In this document: positions 45,582 to 54,509 of the stretch, piece by piece | Layout of the letters: the number at the start of each line of letters is the position of its first letter | Numbering within the stretch: position 1 is the stretch's first letter | Source of the DNA: Brevundimonas sp. | Lineage (GTDB): Bacteria; Pseudomonadota; Alphaproteobacteria; Caulobacterales; Caulobacteraceae | DNA length: 64,000 nt | Reading direction: 5' to 3' | NCBI RefSeq assembly: GCF_030682035.1 | Contig: NZ_JAUXQZ010000014.1 | Location: 62,001-126,000, forward strand | Program-made: the position numbers and the translations under genes | Notes under the pieces: model-generated | The model's input: the letters and a program-made list of their open reading frames with translations, nothing else | The model's database searches: none | Told to the model about the DNA's origin: nothing

Positions 45582-47901
45582 CGGCCACCTCAACGTCGAC
45601 ACCCGCAGCGGCGGCGAGTTCGGCCACAATCGGCACGTCGGCTTCGACAGCGACTTGCTCCTTTAACCAGCCGAGTCCGGTCGAGATGTAGGCCGGCACA
45701 TTCCAAGAAGTGACCTCTTCGGTCATCACGCCTAGAGCGAACCTCGTCTTATCGAATGACTTGGAGCCCACTCGCTTATGCAGACCTTCAGCCAGCGCGG
45801 TCGGCGTCGCCGGAACGGTTCTGAGCACGAGTCCGATTTGCTTTCTGGCAGGAACTTGAGACCATTGGGGGTTCTCAAGGCCGAAGTCTTCTTCGAGCGT
45901 TCGCCCGCAGAGCTCTTCGATCGCGCCGTTCCACGTGATGGCTCTGCGCGTCTGATAAGCGACGCGCACCTTAGCACCGTCGTCCATCTCGTGCGTTTTC
46001 TCTGGATCGGTCGCGTTTTGCAGCTCGTCGATTGTGAGCTTCTGAGGAAGCCATTTAATCAGCGTCTGGTTTGAGGTCGCCGCTCCCGCTTCATTAGGCA
46101 GACAGGCTTTTCCATACTTCTTTTTGGTGAGCGACGGAGCCACTGCGCCAGCGTCAGCTTCATCTACGGCAGCTACCTCGTCATTGGGCACGTCGAATTC
46201 TTCAACTTCGTCAGCGTCCCCATCTTCGACAACCGGAGCGCCGCCGCCTCCTGCCGGCACGATCAGCGCCACGCTGTCGATGTCTGTGATTATCAGCGTC
46301 GTCAGGCCGAGAAACTCGATCAACGACTGGAATCGGTGCCCGAATGCGCCGCCCACCTCCAAGATGCAGAGACAGGACGATCGGAGTGACTTGGCCACCT
46401 TCTCAATCATTATCGGGAGAAGAAGTCGCTCAACGTTCCCTTCGACGAGGATCGCAGCATCTGAAAAGAACAGGTCGCAATGCGTGAGCTTGAGATACTT
46501 CTGAAGGAAATCGCGGTCGTCTGGTTGTGCCTCGTAGAAGGCGGAGAGGTTCAGAACTTCTGTCAGTTGCTCTGACCCGGATTTTCGCCTCCGGAAGTAG
46601 CGGATTGGTTTGAACCCTCGCTCGTACAGTATGTGAGGAGAATGGGTCGTGATGACCATTTGGCTAGAAAAAATGCTGCCGTCGTCATCATCGAGCTTGA
46701 GAAGCTCTAAGACATTTCGAATGAACACCTGTTGTAGTTGCGCGTGTAGATGCGCTTCAGGTTCCTCGACAAAAATTAGATGGAGCGGCGGTCGGTTTTC
46801 TTTGATGGATTGCCAGTTCGCCTGAGCGTCGAGGATTTCGACTACCATGTAGATCAGGTTCTTATAACCAAGACCGTTGTTGCTATCAGGGAGAGTGACT
46901 GCGTCCTCGCCTTGGCCCATCACATAGTGGACCTTCGCGTCTTGGCTCATGACGTGCGCGGGATCGAGGGCCGACATGATCTTGAGTTCCGGATTGTTCA
47001 GCCCGGGATATCCAAGTTTCGCCAATCTATCCAAGGTCGGTTTGAACACGCCGTCCAAGTGGAGATTGAGTGCCTTTTCCGAGTCCGAGAGCGCTTTCAG
47101 CGCGGAATGATCGTCCTGTCTCTGATCCAGATTCCTCTTGTAGAACCGGCTCAAACGCTTCGACAAATCCTCAGCGCGTCCGCCCGCTTCTCCGCTAGGG
47201 TCAGCGAGATGGCGCTGAGCGCCCAAGTTGTCGACCTTCAGAAGAGACTTGATAATGGTGGCTCCGCCGGGGTCTCCGCCTAGTTCATCGGGCACATAAC
47301 CGCCGACCTCTTTGAACGCGTCGTCAAAGCCGTTTCGGTCGAGAATTGAGTACCGAAATTCGAACTCTGTTCGGAGCTCCCTCTGCAAATAGTCAGTCAA
47401 TGATTTAGGCCAAGGCTCATATTCGGCCCCTTCCGGTAGCTCGCCAGCCAGTTCCAGACCCTTCGCCTTGGCAGCCTGATAGGACTTGATGAGCTCAACG
47501 GGATTTCGAGCCGTGAATGAGATACGCATCCCAACTTTCGTGCCTTGCCAAGCAGTGCTGGGTAGCAGCGGGATAACGAGATATAGGTCTTGGGCGGCGA
47601 CATCGAACCAGAGGTCGAGGCTTATGCTCGGCAGGTTCAGATCATCTGGAGAGCCGTTCGTTAGATCGAGGTCGCCAGCCTCATTGAACGCTTTCCACGT
47701 CGAAGAACTAAAATCGTAAAGGCTAAATCGGTCCTTATTAGCCGACACAAAATTCTGAAGAGCCTGTGTAGCGGATGTTTTACCGCTGTTATTCGATCCG
47801 ACGAATATCGATATATCCGGCGCAAGTTCGATATGCGCATCTTTAAGCCGCCGAAAATTTTTAAGTCGATACGAGTAAAGATGCACGGAGCCCCCAAGCA
47901 T
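45574..47901 (-). CDS. Class 2 OLD-family ATPase/TOPRIM nuclease (GajA-like)
   Basis: 775 residues. The ABC-type ATPase has Walker A VGSNNSGKTSA (about 34-44), signature NNGLGYKNLIYM (~341), Walker B FVEEPEAHLHAQ (~377) and switch His in TTHSPHIL (~418). The TOPRIM nuclease has its Glu in ILVEGNVERLLLP (Glu ~487) and DxD in IITDIDSV (~540/542). A Gly/acidic low-complexity insertion (~550-590) follows the DxD strand. In Gabija, GajA cuts DNA when nucleotide levels fall and GajB is its helicase partner. An in-frame GTG at 47886 (VHLYSYRLKNF) is an equally plausible start. 155 bases separate it from polB. Confidence 0.9.
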   Translation of the reverse strand: MLGGSVHLYSYRLKNFRRLKDAHIELAPDISIFVGSNNSGKTSATQALQNFVSANKDRFSLYDFSSSTWKAFNEAGDLDLTNGSPDDLNLPSISLDLWFDVAAQDLYLVIPLLPSTAWQGTKVGMRISFTARNPVELIKSYQAAKAKGLELAGELPEGAEYEPWPKSLTDYLQRELRTEFEFRYSILDRNGFDDAFKEVGGYVPDELGGDPGGATIIKSLLKVDNLGAQRHLADPSGEAGGRAEDLSKRLSRFYKRNLDQRQDDHSALKALSDSEKALNLHLDGVFKPTLDRLAKLGYPGLNNPELKIMSALDPAHVMSQDAKVHYVMGQGEDAVTLPDSNNGLGYKNLIYMVVEILDAQANWQSIKENRPPLHLIFVEEPEAHLHAQLQQVFIRNVLELLKLDDDDGSIFSSQMVITTHSPHILYERGFKPIRYFRRRKSGSEQLTEVLNLSAFYEAQPDDRDFLQKYLKLTHCDLFFSDAAILVEGNVERLLLPIMIEKVAKSLRSSCLCILEVGGAFGHRFQSLIEFLGLTTLIITDIDSVALIVPAGGGGAPVVEDGDADEVEEFDVPNDEVAAVDEADAGAVAPSLTKKKYGKACLPNEAGAATSNQTLIKWLPQKLTIDELQNATDPEKTHEMDDGAKVRVAYQTRRAITWNGAIEELCGRTLEEDFGLENPQWSQVPARKQIGLVLRTVPATPTALAEGLHKRVGSKSFDKTRFALGVMTEEVTSWNVPAYISTGLGWLKEQVAVEADVPIVAELAAAAGVDVEVAGE

Positions 47902-48056
47902 TGCCTATTTTGTGAGAAGCTACGTCAACCTTAGCGGGAAGTCGAGGCGTGCTCATGCCAAGGCCGAGATGCATTGACTGCGTTTCGAGAACGAGCCCCG
48001 CGCCGGAAACTCGACTAGTTTCTAGGTCGAGGGCAGCCCGGACCGCCGGTGAGACA

Positions 48057-51000
48057 TCACCCAACACGCCGACCGGTACGGTGCAATTTCGCGATCAGTC
48101 CGCCGGTGAGTGGCTTATCGCCGTTCAGAACCCTGTGCATATAGGGCCTGCTAACCTCCAACTGGTCTGCCAATTTGTTTCCGCTTCCGAGCTCGTCGCG
48201 ACGCCTTCGGGCGACCTCAAGCCACCTTTGCTGATCTCCTGCCACCGCCAATTGCGCTCGACGAATTCCCTCTAGCGCGCACACGACCGCGAACATCGAA
48301 CGCATCGTCACGCGCCCGCCGTTCTGCAATGCCGTGAGGGTGTGGTGGGACACCCTAGCCAGCAAAGTTATCTGCCGGTCACTGATCCTGAATTCTGCCT
48401 GCAATGCTTTCAGGTCGGTGATGAGCTTCTGCCGATCCTCTATGGTGACGCCATAGAGGATCGGATCGTCGCCGTCGCCGAACGTCTCCCGTTCGTCAAG
48501 ATTGTCGGCTTCCTTGCCGATCGCCGACGCGGCCCAAGCCTCGACATGGCGTCGCGACAACGTCCCGTGCTCCGCATCTTCGCCGCCCCGGAACTTGGAC
48601 TCTGAGTGCAGATGATGTCGCGACAGAGTGCGGCGATAGGAGCGCAGATGCTCCCACCCGATGACCTCACCGGTCTGCCGATCAAACACGTCGGGTCGAT
48701 CGAAAGTCAGGTCGGACGAATATCGGGACGCCGGTTTGGGAGATCGCTTGCGCCACAGGAAAGAGCTCAACGCCTCGGGATCAACCGCCGCCATCTCCAA
48801 ACGGGATTTGGCTTGGTAGGTCAGCAGGAAGTTGAACGGCCAAACCCGGTCCCGCTCATCAACGCCGGCATTGTAGCCCTTGAACCAGTTCAGGAGCGTT
48901 TGATTGGTAACCCCGTAACGCGTTGCCGCGGCTTCATCGATCCCAAGCAATTGATCGAGGTCCGGGCGATCGGGCCGGCCCGCGTCATGGGCGCGAATGA
49001 TCTCCGTCCAAAGGTCCGACTGCCAAAGCTGAACGCCGATCCGACCGGTTCGCGTGGGGTCCGGGTCTTTGTACGGCGCGATCAGATGCCCAAGGCCATG
49101 CCGAGACGCCTTGCGGATCACGGGCTCGCCGGCCTCGTCGCGATCAAACAGCACATAGCGTTTGGCGGAGGTCGCGAGACAGTTCACCGGGCGCAGCGTG
49201 TCAGGTTCTTTGTGCCGCCCTATCGGGAAGTTCACCTTTTCAAGCTGAAGGATCGATCCTTTCACGTCGTAAGGGTTGAGCGGTTCGAACCATTGCAGAA
49301 CCGCTTCAACGCGCGATCTGAACTCATCGCTTGGCAGGCCAGCGACGTTTGCGATGGCGAGACTGTCCGTATCGCAGAACGCCCATCCCAGCCCTTGATC
49401 CAGAGCGTTTTGCTCTGCCAGCGCCAGCATGAGGCGCGCGCCACCGGTGATGAGTGCGCCTAGCAGTGGATGGAAATATCGCCCCGGCTCTTCGATCTTC
49501 GAAGTGGTGATCCGACGCCCCTTGCCCCGATGGTCATAGCAAGTGACGGCGCGAGGGCGATCAAGCGACTGGACGTTGAGTTCCGCGAAGATGCCGTAGC
49601 TCGTAGAGTTCGCGAGGATTTTGAGTCCCTGCTGATTGGCCTCTAGCTGATCCCATTCCGCGCCGGTGGCGTCGTTCTGACGAGCCTGAACCTCGCGACG
49701 CATATTGATGATGGATGCGTAAAAATCGCCGGTGACCGGATTGAGCTCCGCACCTGCGAGGGTGACGGTCTTGAGCCGTGTTTGGGGCTGGCGCGGCGAG
49801 AACCGGACCGCAGAGATAATCTCTGGCGTCTTATGGCCCAAGAGCTTGGCGGCGATCACATCGGCCAAGGTGAACCATAGCGGCTCACCGCTCGTCAGCC
49901 GGTTCACGCCAATGGTTGCCGGCTGATCGGGTTCGTAGTGTGCGCGCACCGGAAACACGTCATCGCTGGCGCGCACCTGAACGATCATGTGCAAGCGCCG
50001 CCACGTCGCCGGATCGCGTAACTTGACGAGGTCGCTAGCCTCGACGAACGCCCGGCATTCGTCGGTCGCATCCGCCCAGTCCATGCCTTCGGCAATGACG
50101 AATTTCCACAGCCCCATGAGGGTGCAGACCGTCGGATACATCGACATGAAATCGCAGTGGATCACGGAGGTGATCTCGCGCCGGATATGCACCTCGGCGC
50201 GCCCGCCGAAATAGGAGCTCATGATCTGCCCGATGAGCTCGGGCGGGAAGTCGGGCTGCGCTTCCGTCCAAGGCTGGACGCCCATGGCTTGAAGGTACGC
50301 CTTGCCCAAGCTGGCTTCGCTGTAGAGTTCGTTCAAGCCGGTCTGTGACAGCCCCAAGGCCTGATAGCGCTTGGCCAGAAGGTCGAAGCATTCCCACGTC
50401 ACCTGCACATCATTCAGGCAGTAGGTAACCATCTCTGGCGTCAGTCGGCCTTCGTAGGAGTCGAGCGGGCTCTTCGGCGTGGTCTTCAGCAGGGCTGACA
50501 GGCTGGCGAGTGAATGGGATTGGCCCAAGAGCGACGCAGCAAGCGTCTTCACGTCGACAAAGAAACCGCGATCCGGCGATACGTCGGCGCTGCCCTTGCC
50601 GGCGAAGTTGATGAAGGCGGCGCGCTGCGACAGGTGCTTGACCCTGATGTTCGGACGCTTGTCGGCGAAGGTGAAGCTGAACCCGCCCTTCATCGATCCT
50701 TTGCCGTAGGTGTGGGAGGTCGCGAGGCGCGATAGATCGAAGGGCAAATTGAAGCCGACGATCAATGCGCCAACCTCCTGACCCCAACCGAACAAGACGT
50801 GGTCGATGAATTCCGTGCGCGAGATGAACTCCAGTTGCTCGCCATCATCGCTCGGGCGCAGTGCTCGAAAGGCCGCCTTGAGATCGGCACGGTCCTCTTT
50901 CGGAGCATCGTCGGCGTGGAATAGCCCACGCGCGATCAGACTGCCGCGATCTCTGATCTGGTATGCGCCGAAGCGCAGTCGCTGAGATGGATCGGTCGTG

Positions 51001-51152
51001 GTTTCGGTATCGAAGACGATACAGATGCCGGATGTCCAAGCGGACCGTCTACCGCGCTGCCCGCGCCGGCGCGGGCTCGCCACGTAGGCGCGCAGTTGAA
51101 TGATGAGCCGATCGATCGGATCTTCGATCGATGCCCGACTTTCTGGGATCAT
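48057..51152 (-). CDS. Family B DNA polymerase with proofreading domain and C-terminal HTH repeats
   Basis: 1031 residues. The 3'-5' exonuclease motifs are ExoI IVFDTETTTD (Asp48/Glu50), ExoII GFNLPFD (~133-139) and ExoIII YCLND (244-248). The polymerase motifs are A HCDFMSMYPT (Asp334), B KILANSTSYG (511-520), C FCDTDSLA (Asp594/Asp596) and KRY (664-666). All catalytic residues are kept, so the enzyme should replicate DNA; in casposons PolB is thought to copy the element. Two XRE-like helix-turn-helix segments at about 920-960 and 985-1025 form a tail unusual for a polymerase. It follows the HNH gene by six bases and is likely coupled to it. Whether priming is by protein or RNA cannot be told by eye. 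Confidence 0.93.
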   Translation of the reverse strand: MIPESRASIEDPIDRLIIQLRAYVASPRRRGQRGRRSAWTSGICIVFDTETTTDPSQRLRFGAYQIRDRGSLIARGLFHADDAPKEDRADLKAAFRALRPSDDGEQLEFISRTEFIDHVLFGWGQEVGALIVGFNLPFDLSRLATSHTYGKGSMKGGFSFTFADKRPNIRVKHLSQRAAFINFAGKGSADVSPDRGFFVDVKTLAASLLGQSHSLASLSALLKTTPKSPLDSYEGRLTPEMVTYCLNDVQVTWECFDLLAKRYQALGLSQTGLNELYSEASLGKAYLQAMGVQPWTEAQPDFPPELIGQIMSSYFGGRAEVHIRREITSVIHCDFMSMYPTVCTLMGLWKFVIAEGMDWADATDECRAFVEASDLVKLRDPATWRRLHMIVQVRASDDVFPVRAHYEPDQPATIGVNRLTSGEPLWFTLADVIAAKLLGHKTPEIISAVRFSPRQPQTRLKTVTLAGAELNPVTGDFYASIINMRREVQARQNDATGAEWDQLEANQQGLKILANSTSYGIFAELNVQSLDRPRAVTCYDHRGKGRRITTSKIEEPGRYFHPLLGALITGGARLMLALAEQNALDQGLGWAFCDTDSLAIANVAGLPSDEFRSRVEAVLQWFEPLNPYDVKGSILQLEKVNFPIGRHKEPDTLRPVNCLATSAKRYVLFDRDEAGEPVIRKASRHGLGHLIAPYKDPDPTRTGRIGVQLWQSDLWTEIIRAHDAGRPDRPDLDQLLGIDEAAATRYGVTNQTLLNWFKGYNAGVDERDRVWPFNFLLTYQAKSRLEMAAVDPEALSSFLWRKRSPKPASRYSSDLTFDRPDVFDRQTGEVIGWEHLRSYRRTLSRHHLHSESKFRGGEDAEHGTLSRRHVEAWAASAIGKEADNLDERETFGDGDDPILYGVTIEDRQKLITDLKALQAEFRISDRQITLLARVSHHTLTALQNGGRVTMRSMFAVVCALEGIRRAQLAVAGDQQRWLEVARRRRDELGSGNKLADQLEVSRPYMHRVLNGDKPLTGGLIAKLHRTGRRVG

Positions 51153-51158
51153 TTGGCA

Positions 51159-51527
51159 TCAATCGTCCGACGATCCGGTCTTGGCCGCAAGCCTGAACAT
51201 GAGTTCGGCCGACGTGTCCAAATGGCCCGCTATGAAGGTGAGATAGTCGCGCACACCTAGCAGCAGATGACCTTGGCGCTCCAATGGATCGCCGGGCGAA
51301 AAGCCGACCTTCGGATGCTCGGACTCCGCCCGCGCACTGCGTTTACGATGGCAGTTTACGCAGATGCCCCAGCACGCATCGTCCAAATCGCGTCGATAGA
51401 TGTGGTCAGCCTCGAAACACATCGGGTCGGTTTCGCCACAGATGCAGCGGACGTTTGGGACGCCAAGCCGCCGCAGGCTTCGATGGCGAACCGCGAGACG
51501 GCGGCGATAGGACTCGCTCTCGGTCAT
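51159..51527 (-). CDS. HNH nuclease
   Basis: 122 residues. The pattern is CICGETDPMCFEADHIYRR...WGICVNCHRKRSAR: Cys pairs flank the core Asp-His and the final Asn/His of an HNH (zinc-stabilised beta-beta-alpha metal) fold. An HNH gene is a recurrent casposon component; a role in excision or strand processing is inferred, not shown. The ATG overlaps the stop of the upstream HTH gene (TGATG), so HTH-HNH-PolB is one translationally coupled operon. Confidence 0.85.
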   Translation of the reverse strand: MTESESYRRRLAVRHRSLRRLGVPNVRCICGETDPMCFEADHIYRRDLDDACWGICVNCHRKRSARAESEHPKVGFSPGDPLERQGHLLLGVRDYLTFIAGHLDTSAELMFRLAAKTGSSDD

Positions 51528-52105
51528 CACTGCACGTCCGCGTAGATTTCGATGAAATTCAGATCATCGACCGCTTCCATTTTCCGCAGCACGTTTGGGC
51601 GCGTCTCGTAGGGGTGATAGCGCCCCTTCACGTCATAGAGCCCGTCCCCTTCGAACGGGAAAAGGTGTTCGTCATCGTTGGTTTCGAGGAAGCGATTGAC
51701 CGCTCGCCAATAGGAGCTGAGCAGGCTGCCCTCGTCATTCGTCAGGGTGACGGCGACTACCTTGCCTTGCGAGGCGATCCAGAACGACTGCGGTCGCAGA
51801 TCGAAGATCACCCATCGCCGCCCCTCTCGCAGCGATTGGGTATGCAAGAGGCGATGGCGTCGGAGCGCTTCGACGGAAACACCGGACACCTTGGCAGCTG
51901 CGGATTGCGATAGGCCCCGCCGCATGTGACCGAGGGCACGCTCCACCGCAGCGGTCCGATCGATCGAACTGGGTTCCGGCTTGGGCAGGTCAGCGGCGCG
52001 GGGGTGGCCGCGTGCCGCTGACCTGCTCTTGCCTGTCGCCAAGGCCCGTGAAATCCGGCGCTGATACTCCGCCCGGTAGTCCCGCTGTTTTCTGGTTTTC
52101 GGCAC
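51527..52105 (-). CDS. HTH DNA-binding protein, first gene of the polymerase operon
   Basis: 192 residues from GTG 52105 (VPKTRKQRDYRAEYQRRI), chosen for AAGGAG seven bases upstream; the frame continues 22 codons further without support. The N-terminal KTRKQRDYRAEYQRRISRAL is a basic motif seen in small phage/plasmid proteins. A helix-turn-helix lies around QSAAAKVSGVSVEALRRHR (~85-103). The C-terminal half has no recognised domain. It is probably a regulator or end-binding protein of the element. It is divergent from the next gene across 65 bases, which must hold both promoters. Confidence 0.7.
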   Translation of the reverse strand: MPKTRKQRDYRAEYQRRISRALATGKSRSAARGHPRAADLPKPEPSSIDRTAAVERALGHMRRGLSQSAAAKVSGVSVEALRRHRLLHTQSLREGRRWVIFDLRPQSFWIASQGKVVAVTLTNDEGSLLSSYWRAVNRFLETNDDEHLFPFEGDGLYDVKGRYHPYETRPNVLRKMEAVDDLNFIEIYADVQ

Positions 52106-52170
52106 CTGACTCTCCTTGGAGACGAGGCAGACCGAATTAGGCAGGCGCGCTGTTAACTCACGCCAAAACA

Positions 52171-53175
52171 ATGGGAGACATAAACTCCGAAATGTTGTTC
52201 AGGGATTTCTTTCCCCGGCTCCAAGCTCGCGCGCTGGCGCGTTACGGGGTGAGCCTGTCAGAACGGCAGTTCACCAACTGGCGGGAGAAGGGCTTAATTC
52301 CCGGACCCGCTCACCCCCGAGGTCGGGGGCGCGGGCTTTCGCCGGAACGCCATTGGCCGATGCAGGCCTATCGCCGAGCGCTGCGGATTTGCTGGTACAA
52401 GCAGCGCGGCATCGACCGCATCCCGGCTTGGTGGATACTGTTTTGGCTTGCCGGCGACGATGTCTCGCTCGACGTTCTGCGCAGGTCATTGCAGCGGGAA
52501 CTGAAGCGAGTTCGGCGACAATCGCGGTATCTGGCTGATAGCGGATACATACGATCCGACGGCTCTACGACCTTTGAGAAAGCGCCATCCGGAGCCAAGA
52601 ATAGTCCGTTCTCGTTGCTCCTAGACGAGCTCATCGAGACGCAGCACTTGGGCATTTCGCCGGAGCTCTATCGGGATTTCCTGAAGCTTGGGTTCGATGA
52701 GGAAAGCTCCTCCGAGACCGGCCGAATTTTTCAGGCGTTGGTCAAACCACTTATGGGGCACGGCATCACCCCCGAAGAGGTTGGCGTTTCGCTATCTGCC
52801 GTTTGGCGTCCGGGGCACTTGAGCGACACGGCCCATGACTACGTTGGCAGGTGCTCACAAGGTGATCTGGTTCTAGCCCGACAGATTCTGTGGGAGCAGT
52901 TGCGGCTGACGAGCCGGCTCGCGCCATTCGCCCATTTGTTGGGCGCCTCCAGACCAGCTTCGATTTTGTTCGTGGTCGCGTTTGCCATGGCCAATCGGAG
53001 AACTGGAAACCAACGGCTGATCAGCGACTTGCTTCAGCTGTTGTATCAAATCGCGGACGACACGCGGCACAACCTTGATCCCACCCGCCGCCTGAATTTC
53101 ATACTGAAACGTCTTCAAATGATGGAAGGCGATGACGTTGAGCTTGGATCACGCGGACCTGACACAGCCATCTGA
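52171..53175 (+). CDS. Unknown element protein with N-terminal winged-HTH-like segment
   Basis: 334 residues. The start MGDINSEMLFRDFFPRLQ may instead be the second Met at 52192, for which ggagac lies upstream. The N-terminal ~70 residues (VSLSERQFTNWREKGLIPGPAHP, then HWPMQAYRRALRICWYKQRG) resemble a MerR-type DNA-binding helix. The rest is helical with no motif I recognise. It starts the rightward half of the casposon, upstream of cas1, and could be a regulator, a terminal-repeat binding protein or a terminal-protein-like primer; none is proven. Confidence 0.65.
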   Translation: MGDINSEMLFRDFFPRLQARALARYGVSLSERQFTNWREKGLIPGPAHPRGRGRGLSPERHWPMQAYRRALRICWYKQRGIDRIPAWWILFWLAGDDVSLDVLRRSLQRELKRVRRQSRYLADSGYIRSDGSTTFEKAPSGAKNSPFSLLLDELIETQHLGISPELYRDFLKLGFDEESSSETGRIFQALVKPLMGHGITPEEVGVSLSAVWRPGHLSDTAHDYVGRCSQGDLVLARQILWEQLRLTSRLAPFAHLLGASRPASILFVVAFAMANRRTGNQRLISDLLQLLYQIADDTRHNLDPTRRLNFILKRLQMMEGDDVELGSRGPDTAI

Positions 53176-53248
53176 GCGCGTGCGATTTAGACCCTTCCAC
53201 GCGGCAGCTCATTGAGCTTTTAGCCGACCCTTTTCTGGGCCGTTAGGC

Positions 53249-53458
53249 ATGAGTTCGGATTCCGTTTGCCGTCGAAATTTGCTAGGAGAATTGGCGAGCC
53301 ACGAGTTCGCTAAGCGCGAGTTTCGACCGTGGGATCAGTGGCGGAAATCAGCGGGCAAGACGATGTCGCTTGGGCTGCTCGCAATGAGTATTGGAGCGCA
53401 CGAAACGATCGCCCTCGACGACCTCGTGGGAAGCATGAGCGAGCCCGCGAACCGCTGA
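53249..53458 (+). other. Small open frame overlapping the cas1 start region
   Basis: 69 codons (MSSDSVCRRNLLGELASHEF... ending MSEPANR). In the overlap, this frame looks more protein-like (MSLGLLAMSIGAHETIALDDL) than the cas1 frame above it, which reads as Arg-rich shadow. Its TGA falls where the recognisable Cas1 sequence begins (LILCGHGVSL) one frame back. Either this is a short leader protein coupled to cas1, or a -1 shift joins the two, or a sequencing indel split the natural Cas1 N-terminus (MSEPxxLILCGHG). Confidence 0.45.
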
Positions 53459-54408
53459 TCCTGTGTGGTCATGGCGTCTCCCTGAAGATCGACAAAGGGA
53501 CGCTTCTGATTCGCGACGGCTTCACGCATTGGCCACAGGAACGCCGGGAACTTCGCCTCTTCAAAGGGGCTCGCGATCTGCCACCCCGGATCATCATGTT
53601 GGACGGCAGCGGCTCGCTTTCATTCGACGTGGTGAGCTGGTTGTCGGAACAAGGCCTGCCTCTTGTCCGCGTGAACTATCAAGGCGACGTGGCCAGCGTG
53701 ATCGGCGGAGCGGGCTTCGCAATGTGTCCTGACAAGGTCCGATGGCAGATCGAAACCCGCGACGACCCGGAAAAGCGGTTGGCATTCTCATGCGATCTGA
53801 TCGGACGAAAACTGGAAAGCAGCCTCGAAACCCTGCGCCTCGCCATCCCCGCCAAGGCCGCTGCGCCGGCGATCACCCGGATCGAAGCAGCGCTCGGGAA
53901 GGTCGGCGGCGGTTCGGTGGCCAGCATCGACGAACTGCGCATGATCGAAGCGGTGGCGGCAGGGGCGTACTTCGCATCTTGGCAGGGATTGCAGTTGGAA
54001 TGGCGGTCCCGTCGTCGCCATCCGATTCCCGATGCATGGCTGACGATCAATGGCCGCAACTCCATCGGGGGAAGCCGGTCCCTGTCCAACCGGAACGCTA
54101 AACACCCGCTGAACGCGGTGCTGAACTACGCCTATGGACTGCTTTACAGTCAGGTCCAGATCGAACTGGTCGCCGAAGGCTACGATCCGCGCCGGGGGAT
54201 CATGCACCATGATCGAAAGGAAGCTGCCGCGCTCGCTTTCGTGTTTGACATGATCGAACCCCGCCGCGCCGGCATCGACGCGAAGGTGCTCAAGTTCATG
54301 CTGTCGTCAGTGTTCATGGGGGCGGATTTCGCAATCCGGGCGGACGGCGTCTGCCGGCTCTCTCCGCAGTTGGCGCGGCGCGTTTGCCATGTAGTCGCCG
54401 GCGAGTAA
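53329..54408 (+). CDS. cas1: Cas1-type integrase (casposase)
   Basis: The Cas1 fold is recognisable from LILCGHGVSLKIDKGTLLIRDG (residue 43 on) and RIIMLDGSGSLSFDVVSWLSEQGLPLVRV, the N-terminal beta domain. The helical catalytic domain has Glu207 in LRMIEAVAAGAYF, the segment KHPLNAVLNYAYGLLYSQ, His293/294 in GIMHHDRKE and Asp307/Glu310 in FVFDMIEPRR. These are the metal-binding residues of Cas1 integrases. The core is ~317 residues; the first ~42 codons from GTG 53329 look non-homologous, so the true start is unresolved. There is no cas2 or CRISPR array. With flanking terminal repeats and PolB, the role is transposon integration. Confidence 0.9.
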   Translation: MGSVAEISGQDDVAWAARNEYWSARNDRPRRPRGKHERAREPLILCGHGVSLKIDKGTLLIRDGFTHWPQERRELRLFKGARDLPPRIIMLDGSGSLSFDVVSWLSEQGLPLVRVNYQGDVASVIGGAGFAMCPDKVRWQIETRDDPEKRLAFSCDLIGRKLESSLETLRLAIPAKAAAPAITRIEAALGKVGGGSVASIDELRMIEAVAAGAYFASWQGLQLEWRSRRRHPIPDAWLTINGRNSIGGSRSLSNRNAKHPLNAVLNYAYGLLYSQVQIELVAEGYDPRRGIMHHDRKEAAALAFVFDMIEPRRAGIDAKVLKFMLSSVFMGADFAIRADGVCRLSPQLARRVCHVVAGE

Positions 54409-54509
54409 GCCATCGCCCGGCGCTGACATTTACGTCGGGATTGGGTCGCCCGCGTGGTGGCAGAGGGATCGCGGAAGGGCTAGCGTGCTCTCTATCGGAG
54501 GGCCAATCG

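Noticed and set aside
43629..47901. Host DNA-repair genes (recF/uvrD) rather than defence
   Set aside because: The ATPase carries a TOPRIM nuclease with OLD-type Glu/DxD residues and is translationally coupled to the helicase, the class 2 OLD/Gabija layout, and both lie inside the mobile element.
47861..48067. Small gene between the OLD nuclease and polB
   Set aside because: Short frame overlapping both neighbours, no ribosome-binding site and no protein-like pattern; the gap is more likely promoter/leader for the OLD-helicase pair.
48057..51152. Pipolin-type primer-independent PolB element
   Set aside because: Pipolins use tyrosine recombinases and att-like direct repeats at tRNA genes; here there are long inverted repeats, a short target duplication and Cas1. 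Primer independence cannot be judged from sequence by eye.
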